Positions 17,343 to 32,300 of a stretch of 64,000 bases of DNA are shown in pieces; within the stretch, counting starts at the first letter, position 1; each line of letters begins with the position of its first letter. A program made the translations under genes and the position numbers. The notes beneath the pieces are model-generated. The model was not told where the DNA came from and ran no database searches. It was given only the letters and a program-made list of their open reading frames with translations. This stretch comes from Haliaeetus albicilla. Lineage: Eukaryota; Chordata; Aves; Accipitriformes; Accipitridae. The stretch is from NCBI RefSeq assembly GCF_947461875.1, contig NC_091490.1, positions 22,898,984 through 22,962,983 of the forward strand, in the 5' to 3' direction.

Positions 17343-20300
17343 CTGAAAGAAGTGGCTGGTCTTCACCTCCTCTCGGCAGCCTCATCACTGGCACAACAGC
17401 CCTGGGGATCTGTGCTGACCCACAGGCAGACCATCTCATGGTCATCTCGTACTCGGCAGGGCCTCTTTCCAAAAATGCACTCCTCCGGCTCCTTCTCCCG
17501 CAAAGAACGTGCCACCTCTGAAAGATGCTGCTGGTCATCACCTTCCCCCTGCACCCTATTCACAGGACAACTGCACTGGGGATCTGTGCTTTCCCACAGA
17601 CAGACCATCTCATGGCTCTCGTTCTTGGCAGAGCGTATTTTCGAAACGGTAAACCTCTGTCTCCTACCTTCTCAAGGAACGTGGCAGCAGTGAACGATGT
17701 TGCAGGGCATCATGTACCCCGTGCACCCTATTCACAGGCAAAACAACCCTGGGGATCTGCTCTTACCCACAGGCAGAACATCTCATGGCACTTGTTCAAG
17801 ACGAAGCCTATTTTCAAAATAGTAAACGTCCGGCTCCGACTCTCGCAAAAAACGTGGCAGCAGTGAAAGATGTTGCAGGGCTTCATGTACCCCGTGCAGC
17901 CTATTCACAGGCACAGCAGCCCTGGGGATCTGTGCTTTCCCACAGACGGAACATCCCATCGACATCTCATCCTCGGCAGAGCCTCTTTCCAAAAATGCAC
18001 TCCTCCGGCTCCTTCTCCCGCAAAGAATGTGACACCTCTGAAAGATGCTGCTGGCCTTCAGCTTCCCCCTGCACCCTATTCACAGGACAACTGCACTGGG
18101 GATCTGTGCTTTCCCACAGACGGACCATCTCATGGCTCTCGTTCTTGGCAGAGCGTATTTTCGAAATGGTAAACCTCTGGCTCCTACTCTCGCAAGGAAC
18201 GTGGCAGCAGAGAAAGATGCTGAAGGGCTTCATGTACCCCGTGCAGCCTATTCACAGGCACAACAGCCCTGGGGATCTGCGCTTTCCCACAAACAGACCA
18301 TCTCATGGCACTTGTTCAAGACGGAGCCTATTTTCAAAATAGTAAACCCCGGCTCCTACTCTCGCAAGGAACGTGGCAGCAGTGAAAGATGTTGCAGGGC
18401 ATCATGTACCCCGTGCAGCCTCATCACTGGCACAACAGCCCTGGGGATCTGTGCTTTCCCGCAGACGGACCATCTCATGGTCATCTCATACTCGGCAGGG
18501 CCTCTTTCCAAAATTGCACTCCTCCGGCTCCTTCTCCCGCAAAGAATGTGCCACCTCTGAAAGATGCTGCTGGTCATCACCTTCCCCCTGCACCCTATTC
18601 ACCGGACAACTGCACAGGGGATCTGTGCTTTCCCACAGACAGACCATCTCATGGCACTCGTTCTTGGCAGAGCGTATTTTCGAAATTATAAACCTCTGGC
18701 TCCTACTCTCTCAAGGAACGTGGCAGCAGAGAAAGATGTTGCAGGGCTTCATGTACCCCGTGCAGCCTATTCACAGGCACAACAGCCCTGGGGATCTGTG
18801 CTTTCCCACAGACGGAACATCCCATCATCATCTCATCCTCGGCAGAGCATCTTTCCAAAAATGCACTCCTCCGGCTCCTTCTCCCGCAAAGAATGTGCCA
18901 CCTCTTAAAGATGCTGCTGGCCTTCAGCTTCCCCCTGCACCCTATTCACAGGACAACTGCACTGGGGATCTGTGCTTTCCCACAGACGGACCATCTTATG
19001 GCTCTCGTTCTTGGCAGAGCATCTTTCTGCAAAGGCAAATGTGTGGCTCCTTCTCCTAAAAGTAATGTGACAGAGCTGAAAGATGTTGCAGAACTTCACC
19101 TCCTCTCGGCAGCCTCATCACTGGCACAACAGCCCTGGGGATCTGTGCTTACCCACAGGCAGAACATCTCATGGTCATCTCGTACTCGGCAGGGCCTCTT
19201 TCCAAAAATGCAGTCATCCGGCTCCTTCTCCCGCAAAGAATGTGCCACCTCTGAAAGATGTTGCTGGTCTTCACCTCTACTTGGCACCCTATTCACCGGC
19301 ACAACAGCCCTGGGGATCTGTGCTTTCCCACAAACTGACCATCTCATGGCACTTGTTCAAGACGGAGCCTATTTTCAAAATAGTAAACGTCCGGCTCTTA
19401 CTCTCGAAAGAACGTGGCAGCAGTGAAAGATGTTGCAGGACTTCATGTACCCCGTGCAGCGTATTCACCGGCACAACAGCCCTGGGGATCTGTGCTTTCC
19501 CACAGACGGACCATCTCATGGCACTCCTTTTCGGCAGAGCATCTTTCTGCAAAGGCAAATGTGTGGCTCCTTCTCCTAAAAGTAATGTGCCAGAGCTGAA
19601 AGATGTTGCAGAACTTCACCTCTTCTCGGCAGCCTAATCACTGGCACAACAGCCCTGGGGATCTGTGCTTTCCCACAGACAGAACATCTCATGGTCATCT
19701 CGTACTCGGCAGGGCCTCTTTCCAAAAATGCAGTCATCCGGCTCCTTCTCCCGCAAAGAACGTGCCAGCTCCGAAAGATGTTGCTGGTCCTCACCTGTAC
19801 TTCGCACCATATTCACCGGCACAACAGCCCTGGGGATCTGCACTTTCCCACAAATGGACCATCTCATGGCTCTCGTTCAAGACGAAGCCTATTTTCAAAA
19901 TAGTAAACGTCCGGCTCCTACTCTCGCAAAGAACGTGGCAGCAGTGAAAGATGTTGCAGGGCTTCATGTACCCCGTGCAGCCTATTCACCGGCACAACAG
20001 CCCTGGGGATCTGCACTTTCCCACAAACGGACCATCTCATATCACTTGTTCAAGACGAAGCCTACTTTCAAAATAGTAAACGTCCGGCTCCTACTCTCGC
20101 AAAGAACGTGGCAGCAGTGAAAGATGTTGCAGGGATTCATGTACCCCGTGCAGCCTATTCACCGGCACAACAGCCCTGGGGATCTGTGCTTTCCCACAGA
20201 CGGACCATCTCATGGCACTCCTTCTCGGCAGAGCATCTTTCTGCAAAGGCAAATGTCCGGCTCTTTCTCCTAGTAGGAATGTGACAGAGCTGAAAGATGT

Positions 20301-23300
20301 TGCATAACGTCGCCTCTTCTCGGCAGCCTCATCACTGGCACAACAGCCCTGGGGATCTGTGCTTTTCCACAGACGGAACATCCCATCGTCATCTCATCCT
20401 CGGCAGAGCCTCTTTCCAAAAATGCACTCCTCCGGCTCCTTCTCCCGCAAAGAATGTGCCATCTCTGAAAGATGTTGCTGGTCATCACCTTCCCCCTGCA
20501 CCCTATTCACCGGACAACTGCACAGGGGATCTGTGCTTTCCCACAGACGGACCATCTCATGGCACTTGTTCTTGGCAGAGCTTATTTTCGAAATGGTAAA
20601 CCTCTGGCTCCTACTCTCGCAAGGAACGTGGCAGCAGTGAAAGATGTTGCAGGGCATCATGTACCCCGTGCAGCGTATTCACCGGCACAACAGCCCTGGG
20701 GATCTGTGCTTTCCCACAGACGGACCATCTCATGGCACTCCTTCTTGGCAGAGCATCTTTCTGCAAAGGCAAATGTCCGGCTCTTTCTCCTAGAAGGAAT
20801 GTGACAGAGCTGAAAGATGTGGCTGGTCTTCACCTCCTCTCGGCAGCCTCATCACTGGCACAACAGCCCTGGGGATCTGTGCTTACCCACAGGCAGAACA
20901 TCCCATCGTCATCTCGTACTCGGCAGGGCCTCTTTCCAAAAATGCAGTCATGCGGCTCCTTCTCCCGCAAAGAAAGTTCCAGCTCTGAAAGATGTTGCTG
21001 GTCTTCACCTCTACTTGGCACCCTATTTTCCGGCACAACAGCCCTGGGGATCTGCACTTTCCCACAAATGGACCATCTCATGGCACTTGTTCAAGACGGA
21101 GCCTATTTTCAAAATAGTAAACGTCCGGCTCCTACTCTCGCAAAGAACGTGGCAGCAGTGAAAGATGTTGCAGGGCTTCATGTACCCCGTGCAGCCTATT
21201 CACAGGCACAACAGCCCTGGGGATCTGTGCTTTCCCACAGACGAAACATCCCATCGACATCTCATCCTCGGCAGATCCTCTTTCCAAAAATGCACTCCTC
21301 CGGCTCCTTCTCCCGCAAAGAATGTGCCACCTCTGAAAGATGTTGCTGGTCATCACCTTCCCCCTGCACCCTATTCACAGGACAACTGCACTGGGGATCT
21401 GTGCTTTCCCACAGACGGCCCATCTCATGGCTCTCGTTCTTGGCAGAGCGTATTTTCGAAATTGTAAACCTCTGGCTCCTACTCTCTCAAGGAACGTGGC
21501 AGCAGTGAAAGATGTTGCAGGGCATCATGTACCCCGTGCAGCCTATTCACAGGCACAACAGCCCTGGGGATCTGTGCTTTCCCACAGACGGAACATCCCA
21601 TCGACATCTCATCCTCGGCAGAGCCTCTTTCCAAAAATGCACTCCTCCGGCTCCTTCTCCTGCAAAGAATGTGCCACCTCTGAAAGATGCTGCTGGTCAT
21701 CACCTTCCCCCTGCACCCTATTCACAGGACAACTGCACTAGGGATCTGTGCTTTCCCACAGACGGACCATCTCATGGCTCTCGTTCTTGTCAGAGAGTAT
21801 TTTCGAAATGGTAAAACTCTGGCTCCTACTCTCGCAAGGAACGTGGCAGCAGAGAAAGATGTTGCAGGGCTTCATGTACCCCGTGCAGCCTATTCACAGG
21901 CACAACAGCCCTGGGGATCTGTGCTTTCCCACAGACGGAACATCCCATCGACATCTCATCCTCGGCAGAGCCTCTTTCCAAAAATGCACTCCTCCGGCTC
22001 CTTCTCCCGCAAAGAATGTGCCACCTCTGAAAGATGCTGCTGGTCATCACCTTCCCCCTGCACCCTATTCACAGGGCAACAGCCCTGGGGATCTGTGCTT
22101 TCCCACAGACGGACCATCTCATGGCTCTCGTTCTTGGCAGAGAGTATTTTCGAAATGGTAAACCTCTGGCTCCTACTCTCGCAAGGAACGTGGCAGCAGA
22201 GAAAGATGTTGCAGGGCTTCATGTACCCCGTGCAGCCTATTCACAGGCACAACAGCCCTGGGGATCTGTGCTTTCCAACTGACGGACCATCTCATGGCAC
22301 TCCTTCTCGGCAGAGCATCTTTCTGCAAAGGCAAATGTCTGGCTCCTTCTCCTAGAAGGAATGTGCCAGAGCTGAAAGATGTTGCAGAACTTCACCTCCT
22401 CTCGGCAGCCTCATCACTGGCACAACAGCCCTGGGGATCTGTGCTTTCCCACAGGCAGACCATCTCACGGTCATCTCATACTCGGTAGGGCCTCTTTCCA
22501 AAAATGCAGTCATCCGGCTCCTTCTCCCGCAAAGAACGTGCCAGCTCTGAAAGATGTTGCTGGTCTTCACCTCTACTTCGCACCATATTCACCGGCACAA
22601 CAGCCCTGGGGATCTGCACTTTCCCACAAATAGACCATCTCATGGCACTTGTTCAAGATGAAGCCTATTTTCAAAATGGTAAACGTACGGCTCCTACTCT
22701 CGCAAAGAACGTGGCAGCAGTGAAAGATGTTGCAGGGCTTCATGTACCCCGTGCAGCCTATTCACAGGCACAGCAGCACTGGGGATCTGTGCTTTCCCAC
22801 AGACGGAACATCCCATCGACATCTCATCCTCGGCAGAGGCTGTTTCCAAAAATGCACTCCTCCGGCTCCTTCTCCCGCAAAGAATGTGCCACCTCTGAAA
22901 GATGTTGCTGGCCTTCAGCTTCCCCCTGCACCCTATTCACAGGACAACTGCACTGGGGATCTGTGCTTTCCCACAGACGGCCCATCTCATGGCTCTCGTT
23001 CTTGGCAGAGCGTATTTTCGAAATGGTAAACCTCTGGCTCCTACTCTCGCAAGGAACGTGGCAGCAGTGAAAGATGTTACAAGGCATCATGTACCCCGTG
23101 CAGCCTATTCACAGGCACAACAGCACTGGGGATCTGTGCTTTCCCACAGACGGAACATCCCATCGACATCTCATCCTCGGCAGAGCCTCTTTCCAAAAAT
23201 GCACTCCTCCGGCTCCTTCTCCCTCAAAGAATGTGCCACCTCTGAAAGATGCTGCTGGCCTTCACCTTCCCCCTGCACACTATTCACAGGAAAACTGCAC

Positions 23301-26300
23301 TGGGGATCTGTGCTTTCCCACAAACGGACCATCTCTTGGCACTTGTTCTTAGCAGAGCGTATTTTCGAAATGGTAAAACTCCGGCTCCAACTCTTGCAAG
23401 GAACGTGGCAGCAGAGAAAGATGTTGCAGGGCTTCATGTACCCCGTGCAGCCTATTCACCGGCACAACAGCCCTGGGGATCTGCACTTTCCCAGAAACGG
23501 ACCATCTCATGGCACTTGTTCAAGACGAAGCCTATTTTTAAAATAGTAAACGTCCGGCTCCTACTCTCTCAAGGAACGTGGCAGCAGAGAAAGATGTTGA
23601 AGGGCTTCATGTACCCCGTGCAGCCTATTCACAGGCACAACAGCCCTGGGGATCTGTGCTTTCCAACTGACGGACCATCTCATGGCACTCCTTCTTGGCA
23701 GAGCATCTTTCTGCAAAGGCAAATATCCGGCTCTTTCTCCTAGAAGGAATGTGACAGAGCTGAAAGATGTTGCAGAACTTCACCTCCTCTCGGCAGCCTC
23801 ATCACTGGCACAACAGCCCTGGGGATCTGTGCTTACCCACAGGCAGACCATCTCATGGTCATCTCGTACTCGGCAGGGCCTCTTTCCAAAAATGCAGTCA
23901 TCCGGCTCCTTCTCCCGCAAAGAACGTGCCAGCTCTGAAAGATGTTGCTGGTCTTCACCTGTACTTCGCACCCTATTCACCGGCACAACAGCCCTGGGGA
24001 TCTGCACTTTCCCACAAACGGACCATGTCATGGCACTCGTTCAAGACGAAGCCTATTTTCAAAATAGTAAACGTCCGGCTCCTACTCTCGCAAAGAACGT
24101 GGCAGCAGTGAAAGATGTTGCAGGGCTTCATGTACCCCGTGCAGCCTATTCACAGGCACAACAGCACTGGGGATCTGTGCTTTCCCACAGAAGGAACATC
24201 CCATCATCATCTCATCCTCGGCAGAGCATCTTTCCAAAAATGCACTCCTCCGGCTCCTTCTCCCGCAAAGAATGTGCCACCTCTGAAAGATGTTGCTGGT
24301 CATCACCTTCCCCCTGCACCCTATTCACAGGACAACTGCACTGGGGATCTGTGCTTTCCCACAGACGGCCCATCTCATGGCTCTCGTTCTTGGCAGAGCG
24401 TATTTTCGAAATTGTAAACCTCTGGCTCCTACTCTCTCAAGGAACGTGGCAGCAGTGAAAGATGTTGCAGGGCATCATGTACCCCGTGCAGCCTATTCAC
24501 AGGCACAACAGCCCTGGGGATCTGTGCTTTCCCACAGACGGAACATCCCATCGACATCTCATCCTCGGCAGAGCCTCTTTCCAAAAATGCAGTCATCCGG
24601 CTCCTTCTCCTGCAAAGAATGTGCCACCTCTGAAAGATGCTGCTGGTCATCACCTTCCCCCTGCACCCTATTCACAGGACAACTGCACTGGGGATCTGTG
24701 CTTTCCCACAGACGGACCATCTCATGGCACTTGTTCTTAGCAGAGCTTATTTTCGAAATGGTAAACCTCTGGCTCCTACTCTCGCAAGGAACGTGGCAGC
24801 AGTGAAAGATGTTGAAGGCCTTCATCTACCCCGTGCAGCCTATTCACAGGCACAACAGCCCTGGGGATCTGTGCTTTCCCACAGACGGACCATCTCATGG
24901 CACTCCTTCTTGGCAGAGCATCTTTCTGCAAAGGCAAATGTCCGGCTCTTTCTCCTAGAAGGAATGTGACAGAGCTGAAAGATGTTGCAGAACTTCACCT
25001 CCTCTCGGCAGCCTCATCACTGGCACAACAGCCCTGGGGATCTGTGCTTACCCACAGGCAGAACATCTCATGGTCATCTCGTACTCGGCAGGGCCTCTTT
25101 CCAAAAATGCAGTCATGCGGCTCCTTCTCCCGCAAAGAAAGTTCCAGCTCTGAAGGATGTTGCTGGTCTTCACCTCTAGTTGGCACCCTATTCACCGGCA
25201 CAACAGCCCTGGGGATCTGCACTTTCCCACAAACGGACCATCTCATATCACTTGTTCAAGACGAAGCCTATTTTCAAAATAGTAAACGTCCGGCTCCTAC
25301 TCTCGCAAAGAACGTGGCAGCAGTGAAAGATGTTGCAGGGCTTCATGTATCCCGTGCAGCCTATTCACAGGCACAACAGCACTGGGGATCTGTGCTTTCC
25401 CACAGACGGAACATCCCATCGTCATCTCATCCTCGGCAGAGCCTCTTTCCAAAAATGCACTCCGCCGGCTCCTTCTCCCGCAAAGAATGTGCCACCTCTG
25501 AAAGATGCTGCTGGTCATCACCTTCCCCCTGCACCCTATTCACCGGACAAATGCACAGGGGATCTGTGCTTTCCCACAGACAGACCATCTCATGGCTCTC
25601 GTTCTTGGCAGAGCGTATTTTCGAAATGGTAAAACTCCGGCTCCTACTCTCGCAAGGAACGTGGCAGCAGTGAACGATGTTGCAGGGCATCATGTACCCC
25701 GTGCAGCCTATTCACAGGCACAACAGCCCTGGGGATCTGTGCTGACCCACAGACGGACCATCTCATGGTCATCTCGTACTCGGCAGGGCCTCTTTCCAAA
25801 AATGCAGTCATCCGGCTCCTTCTCCCGCAAAGAAAGTTCCAGCTCTGAAAGATGTTGCTGGTCTTCACCTCTACTTGGCACCCTATTCTCCGGCACAACA
25901 GCCCTGGGTATCTGCACTTTCCCACAAACGGACCATCTCATGGCACTTCTTCAAGACGGAGCCTATTTTCAAAATAGTAAACGTCCGGCTCCTACTGTCG
26001 CAAAGAACGTGGCAGCAGTGAAAGATGTTGCAGGGCATCATGTACCCCGTGCAGCCTATTCACAGGCACAACAGACCTGGGGATCTGTGCATTCCCACAA
26101 ACGGACCATCTCATGGCACTTGTTCAAGACGGAGCCTATTTTCAAAATAGTAAACGTCCGGCTCCTACTCTCGCAAAGAACGTGGCAGCAGTGAAAGATG
26201 TTGCAGGGCTTCATGTACCCCGTGCAGCCTATTCACAGGCACAGCAGCACTGGGGATCTGTGCTTTCCCACAGACGGACCATCTCATGGCACTCCTTCTC

Positions 26301-29300
26301 GGCAGAGCATCTTTCTGCAAAGGCAAATGTCCGGCTCTTTCTTCTAGAAGGAATGTGCCAGAGCTGAAAGATGTTGCAGAACTTCACCTCTTCTCGGCAG
26401 CCTCATCACTGGCACAACAGCCCTGGGGATTTGTGCTTTCCCACAGACGGAACATCCCATCGTCATCTCATCCTCGGCAGAGCTTATTTCCAAAAATGCA
26501 CTCCTCCGGCTCCTTCTCCCTCAAAGAATGTACCATCTCTGAAACATGTTGCTGGTCATCACCTTCCCCCTGCACCCTATTCACCGGACAACTGCACAGG
26601 GGATCTGTGCTTTCCCACAGACGGACCATCTCATGGCACTTGTTCTTGGCAGAGCTTATTTTCAAAATGGTAAACCTCTGGCTCCTACTCTCGCAAAGAA
26701 CGTGGCAGCAGTGAAAGATGTTGAAGGGCTTCATGTACCCCGTGCAGCCTATTCACCGGCACAACAGCACTGGGGATCTGTGCTTTCCCACAGACGGATC
26801 ATCCCATCGACATCTCATCCTCGGCAGAGCCTCTTTCCAAAAATGCACTCCTCCGCCTCCTTCTCCCGCAAAGAATGTGCCACCTCTGAAAGATGCTGCT
26901 GGTCATCACCTTCCCCCTGCACCCTATTCACAGGAGAACTGCACTGGGGATCTGTGCTTTCCCACAGACGGACCATCTCACGGCAGTTGTTCAAGACGGA
27001 GCCTATTTGCAAAATAGTAAACGTCCGGCTCCTACTCTCGCAAAGAACGTGGCAGCAGTGAAAGATGTTGCAGGGCATCATGTACCCCGTGCAGCCTATT
27101 CACAGGCACAACAGCCCTGGGGATCTGTGCTTTCCCACAGACGGAACATCCCATCGTCATCTCATCCTCGGCAGAGCCTCTTTCCAAAAATGCACTCCTC
27201 CGGCTCCTTCTCCCGCAAAGAATGTGCCATCTCTGAAACATGTTGCTGGTCATCACCTTCCCCCTGCACCCTATTCACCGGACAAATGCACAGGGGATCT
27301 GTGCTTTCCCACAAACGGACCATCTCATGGCACTTGTTCAAGACGGAGCCTATTTTCAAAATAGTAAACGTCCGGCTCCTACTCTCGCAAAGAACGTGGC
27401 AGCAGTGAAAGATGTTGCAGGGCATCATGTACCCCGTGCAGCCTATTCACAGGCACAACAGCACTGGGGATCTGTGCTTTCCCACGGACGGAACATCCCA
27501 TCGACATCTCATCCTCGGCAGATCCTCTTTCCAAAAATGCACTCCTCCGGCTCCTTCTCCCGCAAAGAATGTGCCACCTCTGAAAGATGTTGCTGGTCAT
27601 CACCTTCCCCCTGCACCCTATTCACCGGACAACTGCACAGGGGATCTGTGCTTTCCCACAGACGGACCATCTCATGGCTCTCGTTCTTGGCAGAGCGTAT
27701 TTTCGAAATGGTAAAGCTCTGGCTCCTACTCTCGCAAGGAACGTGGCAGCAGAGAAAGATGTTGAAGGGCTTCATGTACCCCGTGCAGCCTATTCACAGG
27801 CACAACAGCCCTGGGGATCTGTGCTTTCCCACAGACGGACCATCTCATGGCACTCCTTATCGGCAGAGCATCTTTCTTCAAAGGCAAATGTCCGGCTCTT
27901 TCTCCTAGAAGGAATGTGACACATCTGAAAGATGTTGCAGAACTTTACCTCCTCTCGGCAGCCTCATCACTGGCACAACAGCCCTGCGGATCTGTGCTTA
28001 CCCACAGGCAGACCATCTCACGGTCATCTCATACTCGGTAGGGCCTCTTTCCAAAAATGCACTCCTCCGGCTCCTTCTCCCGCAAAGAAAGTTCCAGCTC
28101 TGAAAGATGTTGCTGGTCTTCACCTGTACTTCGCACCATATTCACCGGCACAACAGCCCTGGGGATCTGCACTTTCCCACAAACGGACCATGTCATGGCA
28201 CTCGTTCAAGACGAAGCCTATTTTCAAAATAGTAAACAACCGGCTCCTACTCTCGCAAAGAACGTGGCAGCAGTGAAAGATGTTGCAGGGCTTCATGTAC
28301 CCCCTGCACCCTATTCACAGGACAACTGCACTGGGGATCTGTGCTTTCCCACAGACGGACCATCTCATGGCTCTCGTTCTTGGCAGAGCGTATTTTCGAA
28401 ATGGTAAACCTCTGGCTCCTACTCTCTCAAGGAACGTGGCAGCAGTGAAAGATGTTGCAGGGCATCATGTACCCCGTGCAGCCTATTCACAGGCACAACA
28501 GCCCTGGGGATCTGTGCTGACCCACAGGCAGACCATCTCATGGTCATCTCGTACTCGGCAGGGCCTCTTTCCAAAAATGCAGTCATCCGGCTCCTTCTCC
28601 CGCAAAGAATGTGCCAGCTCTGAAGGATGTTGCTGGTCTTCACCTCTAGTTGGCACCCTATTCACCGGCACAACAGCCCTGTGGATCTGCACTTTCCCAC
28701 AAACGGACCATCTCATATCACTTGTTCAAGACGAAGCCTATTTTCAAAATAGTAAACGTCCGGCTCCTACTCTCGCAAAGAACGTGGCAGCAGTGAAAGA
28801 TGTTGCAGGGCTTCATGTATCCCGTGCAGCCTATTCACAGGCACAACAGCCCTGGGGATCTGTGCTTTCCCACAGACGGAACATCCCATCGACATCTCAT
28901 CCTCGGCAGAGCCTCTTTCCAGAAATGCACTCCTCCAGCTCCTTCTCCCGCAAAGAATGTGCCATCTCTGAAAGATGTTGCTGGTCATCACCTTCCCCCT
29001 GCACCCTATTCACAGGACAAGTGCACTGGGGATCTGTGCTTTCCCACAGACAGACCATCACATGGCACTTGTTCTTAGCAGAGCGTATTTTTAAAATGGT
29101 AAACCTCCGGCTCCTACTCTCGCAAGGAACCTGGCAGCAGTGACCGATGTTGCAGGGCATCATGTACCCCGTGCACCCTATTCACAGGCACAACAGCCCT
29201 GGGGATCTGTGCTTACCCACAGGCAGACCATCTCATGGTCATCTCGTACTCGGCAGGACCTCTTTCCAAAAATGCAGTCATCCGGCTCCTTCTCCCGCAA

Positions 29301-32300
29301 AGAACGTGCCAGCTGTGAAGGATGTTGCTGGTCTTCACCTCTACTTGGCACCCTATTCACCGGCACAACAGCCCTGGGGATCTGCACTTTCCCACAAACG
29401 GACCATCTCATGGCACTTGTTCAAGACGGAGCCTATTTTCAAAATGGTAAACGTCCGGATCCTACTCTCGCAAAGAACGTGGCAGCAGTGAAAGATGTTG
29501 CAGGGCTTCATGTATCCCTTGCAGCCTATTCGCAGGCACAACAGCACTGGGGATCTGTGCTTTCCCACAGACGGAACATCCCATCGACATCTCATCCTCG
29601 GCAGAGCCTCTTTCCAAAAATGCACTCCTCCGGCTCCTTCTCCCGCAAAGAATGTGCCACCTTTGAAAGATGCTGCTGGTCATCACCTTCCCCCTGCACC
29701 CTATTCACAGGGCAACAGCCCTGGGGATCTGTGCTTTCCCACAGACGGACCATCTCATGGCTCTCGTTCTTGGCAGAGAGTATTTTCGAAATGGTAAACC
29801 TCTGGCTCCTACTCTCGCAAGGAACGTGGCAGCAGAGAAAGATGTTGAAGGGCTTCATGTACCCCGTGCAGCCTATTCACAGGCACAACAGCCCTGGGGA
29901 TCTGTGCTTTCCCACAGACGGACCATCTCATGGCACTCCTTCTCGGCAGAGCATCTTTCTGCAAAGACAAATGTCCGGCTCTTTCTCCTAGAAGGAATGT
30001 GCCAGAGCTGAAAGATGTTGCAGAACTTCACCTCTTCTCGGCAGCCTCATCACTGGCACAACAGCCCTGGGGATCTGTGCTTACCCACAGGCAGAATATC
30101 TCATGGTCATCTCGTACTCGGCAGGGCCTCTTTCCAAAAATGCAGTCATCCGGCTCCTTCTCCCGCAAAGAATGTGCCAGCTCTGAAAGATGTTGCTGGT
30201 CTTCACCTCTACTTGGCACCCTATTCACCGGCACAACAGCCCTGGGGATCTGTGCTTTCCCACAGACGGACCATCTCATGGCACTTGTTCAAGACGGAGC
30301 CTATTTTCAAAATAGTAAACGTCCGGCTCCTACTCTCGCAAAGAACGTGGCAGCAGTGAAAGATGTTGCAGGGCTTCATGTATCCCGTGCAGCCTATTCA
30401 CAGGCACAACAGCACTGGGGATCTGTGCTTTCCCACAGACGGAACATCCCATCGACATCTCATCCTCGGCAGAGCCTCTTTCCAAAAATGCACTCCTCCG
30501 GCTCCTTCTCCCGCAAAGATGTGCCACCTCTGAAAGATGCTGCTGGTCATCACCTTCCCCCTGCACCCTATTCACAGGACAACTGCACTGGGGATCTGTG
30601 CTTTCCCACAGACAGACCATCTCATGGCACTCGTTCTTGGCAGAGCTTATTTTCGAAATGGTAAACCTCTGGCTCCTACTCTTGCAAGGAACGTGGCAGC
30701 AGTGAAAGATGTTGCAGGGCTTGTACCACGTGCAGCCTATTCACAGGCACAACAGCCCTGGGGATCTGTGCTTTCCCACAGACGGACCATCTCATGGCAC
30801 TCCTTCTCGGCAGAGCATCTTTCTGCAAAGGCAAATGTCCGGCTCTTTCTCCTAGAAGGAATGTGCCAGAGCTGAAAGATGTTGCAGAACTTCACCTCCT
30901 CTCGGCAGCCTCATCACTGGCACAACAGCCCTGGGGATCTATGCTTACCCACAGGCAGAACATCTCATGGTCATCTCGTACTCGGCAGGGCCTCTTTCCA
31001 AAAATGCAGTCATGCGGCTCCTTCTCCCGCAAAGAACGCGCCAGCTGTGAAAGACGTTGCTGGTCTTCACCTGTACTTCGCACCATATTCACCGGCACAA
31101 CAGCCCTGGGGATCTGCACTTTCCCACAAATGGACCATCTCATGGCACTTGTTCAAGACGAAGCCTATTTTCAAGATAGTAAACGTCCGGCTCCTATTCT
31201 CGCAAAGAACGTGGCAGCAGTGAAAGATGTTGCAGGGCTTCATGTATCCCGTGCAGCCTATTCACAGGCACAACAGCACTGGGGATCTGTGCTTTCCCAC
31301 AGACGGAACATCCCATCGACATCTCATCCTCGGCAGAGCCTCTTTCCAAAAATGCACTCCTCCGGCTCCTTCTCCCGCAAAGAATGTGCCACCTCTGAAA
31401 GATGCTGCTGGTCATCACCTTCCCCCTGCACCCTATTCACAGGACAACTGCACTGGGGATCTGTGCTTTCCCACAGACGGACCATCTCATGCTCTCGTTC
31501 TTGGCAGAGAGTATTTTCGAAATGCTAAACCTCTGGCTCCTACTCTCGCAAGGAACGTGGCAGCAGAGAAAGATGTTGAAGGGCTTCATGTACCCCGTGC
31601 AGCCTATTCACAGGCACAACAGCCCTGGGGATCTGTGCTTTCCCACAGACGGACCATCTCATGGCACTCCTTCTCGGCAGAGCATCTTTCTGAAAAGGCA
31701 AATGTCCGGCTCCTTCTCCGAGAAGGAATGTGACAGAGCTGAAAGATGTTGCAGAACTTCACCTCCTCTCGGCAGCCTCATCACTGGCACAACAGCCCTG
31801 GGGATCTGTGCTTACCCACAGGAAGAACATCTCATGGTCATCTCGTATTCGGCAGGGCCTCTTTCCAAAAATGCAGTCATCCGGCTCCTTCTCCCGTAAA
31901 GAACGTGCCACCTCTGAAAGATGATGCTGGTCTTCACCTCTACTTGGCACCCTATTCACCGGCACAACAGCCCTGGGGATCTGCACTTTCCCACAAACGG
32001 ACCATCTCATGGCACTTGTTCAAGATGAAGCCTATTTTCAAAATAGTAAACGTCCGGCTCCTACTCTCGCAAAGAACGTGGCAGCAGTGAAAGATGTTGC
32101 AGGGCTTCATGTATCCCGTGCAGCCTATTCACAGGCACAACAGGACTGGGGATCTGTGCTTTCCCACAGACGGAACATCCCATTGACATCTCATCCTCGG
32201 CAGAGCCTCTTTCCAAAAATGCACTCCTCCGGCTCCTTCTCCCGCAAAGAATGTGCCACCTCTGAAAGATGTTGCTGGTCATCACCTTCCCCCTGCACCC

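Larger units (their letters stand above)
13765..29849 (+). repeat. Satellite array, irregular part right of the ERV
   Basis: Continuous 172-175 bp monomers in the same orientation. Class order is irregular near the ERV: a D-front/A-back hybrid at 13765, then B, E, B, E, E, A. Further right, stretches of C-D-E-A-B appear, broken by extra A-B pairs and B/E alternations. Small indels are scattered: loss of GT in AAACCCCGG near 18346, a CACAGGGCAACAGCCC A/B junction variant near 22073 and 29709, and an aberrant segment near 20305. No gene or second element was seen. Confidence 0.93.
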
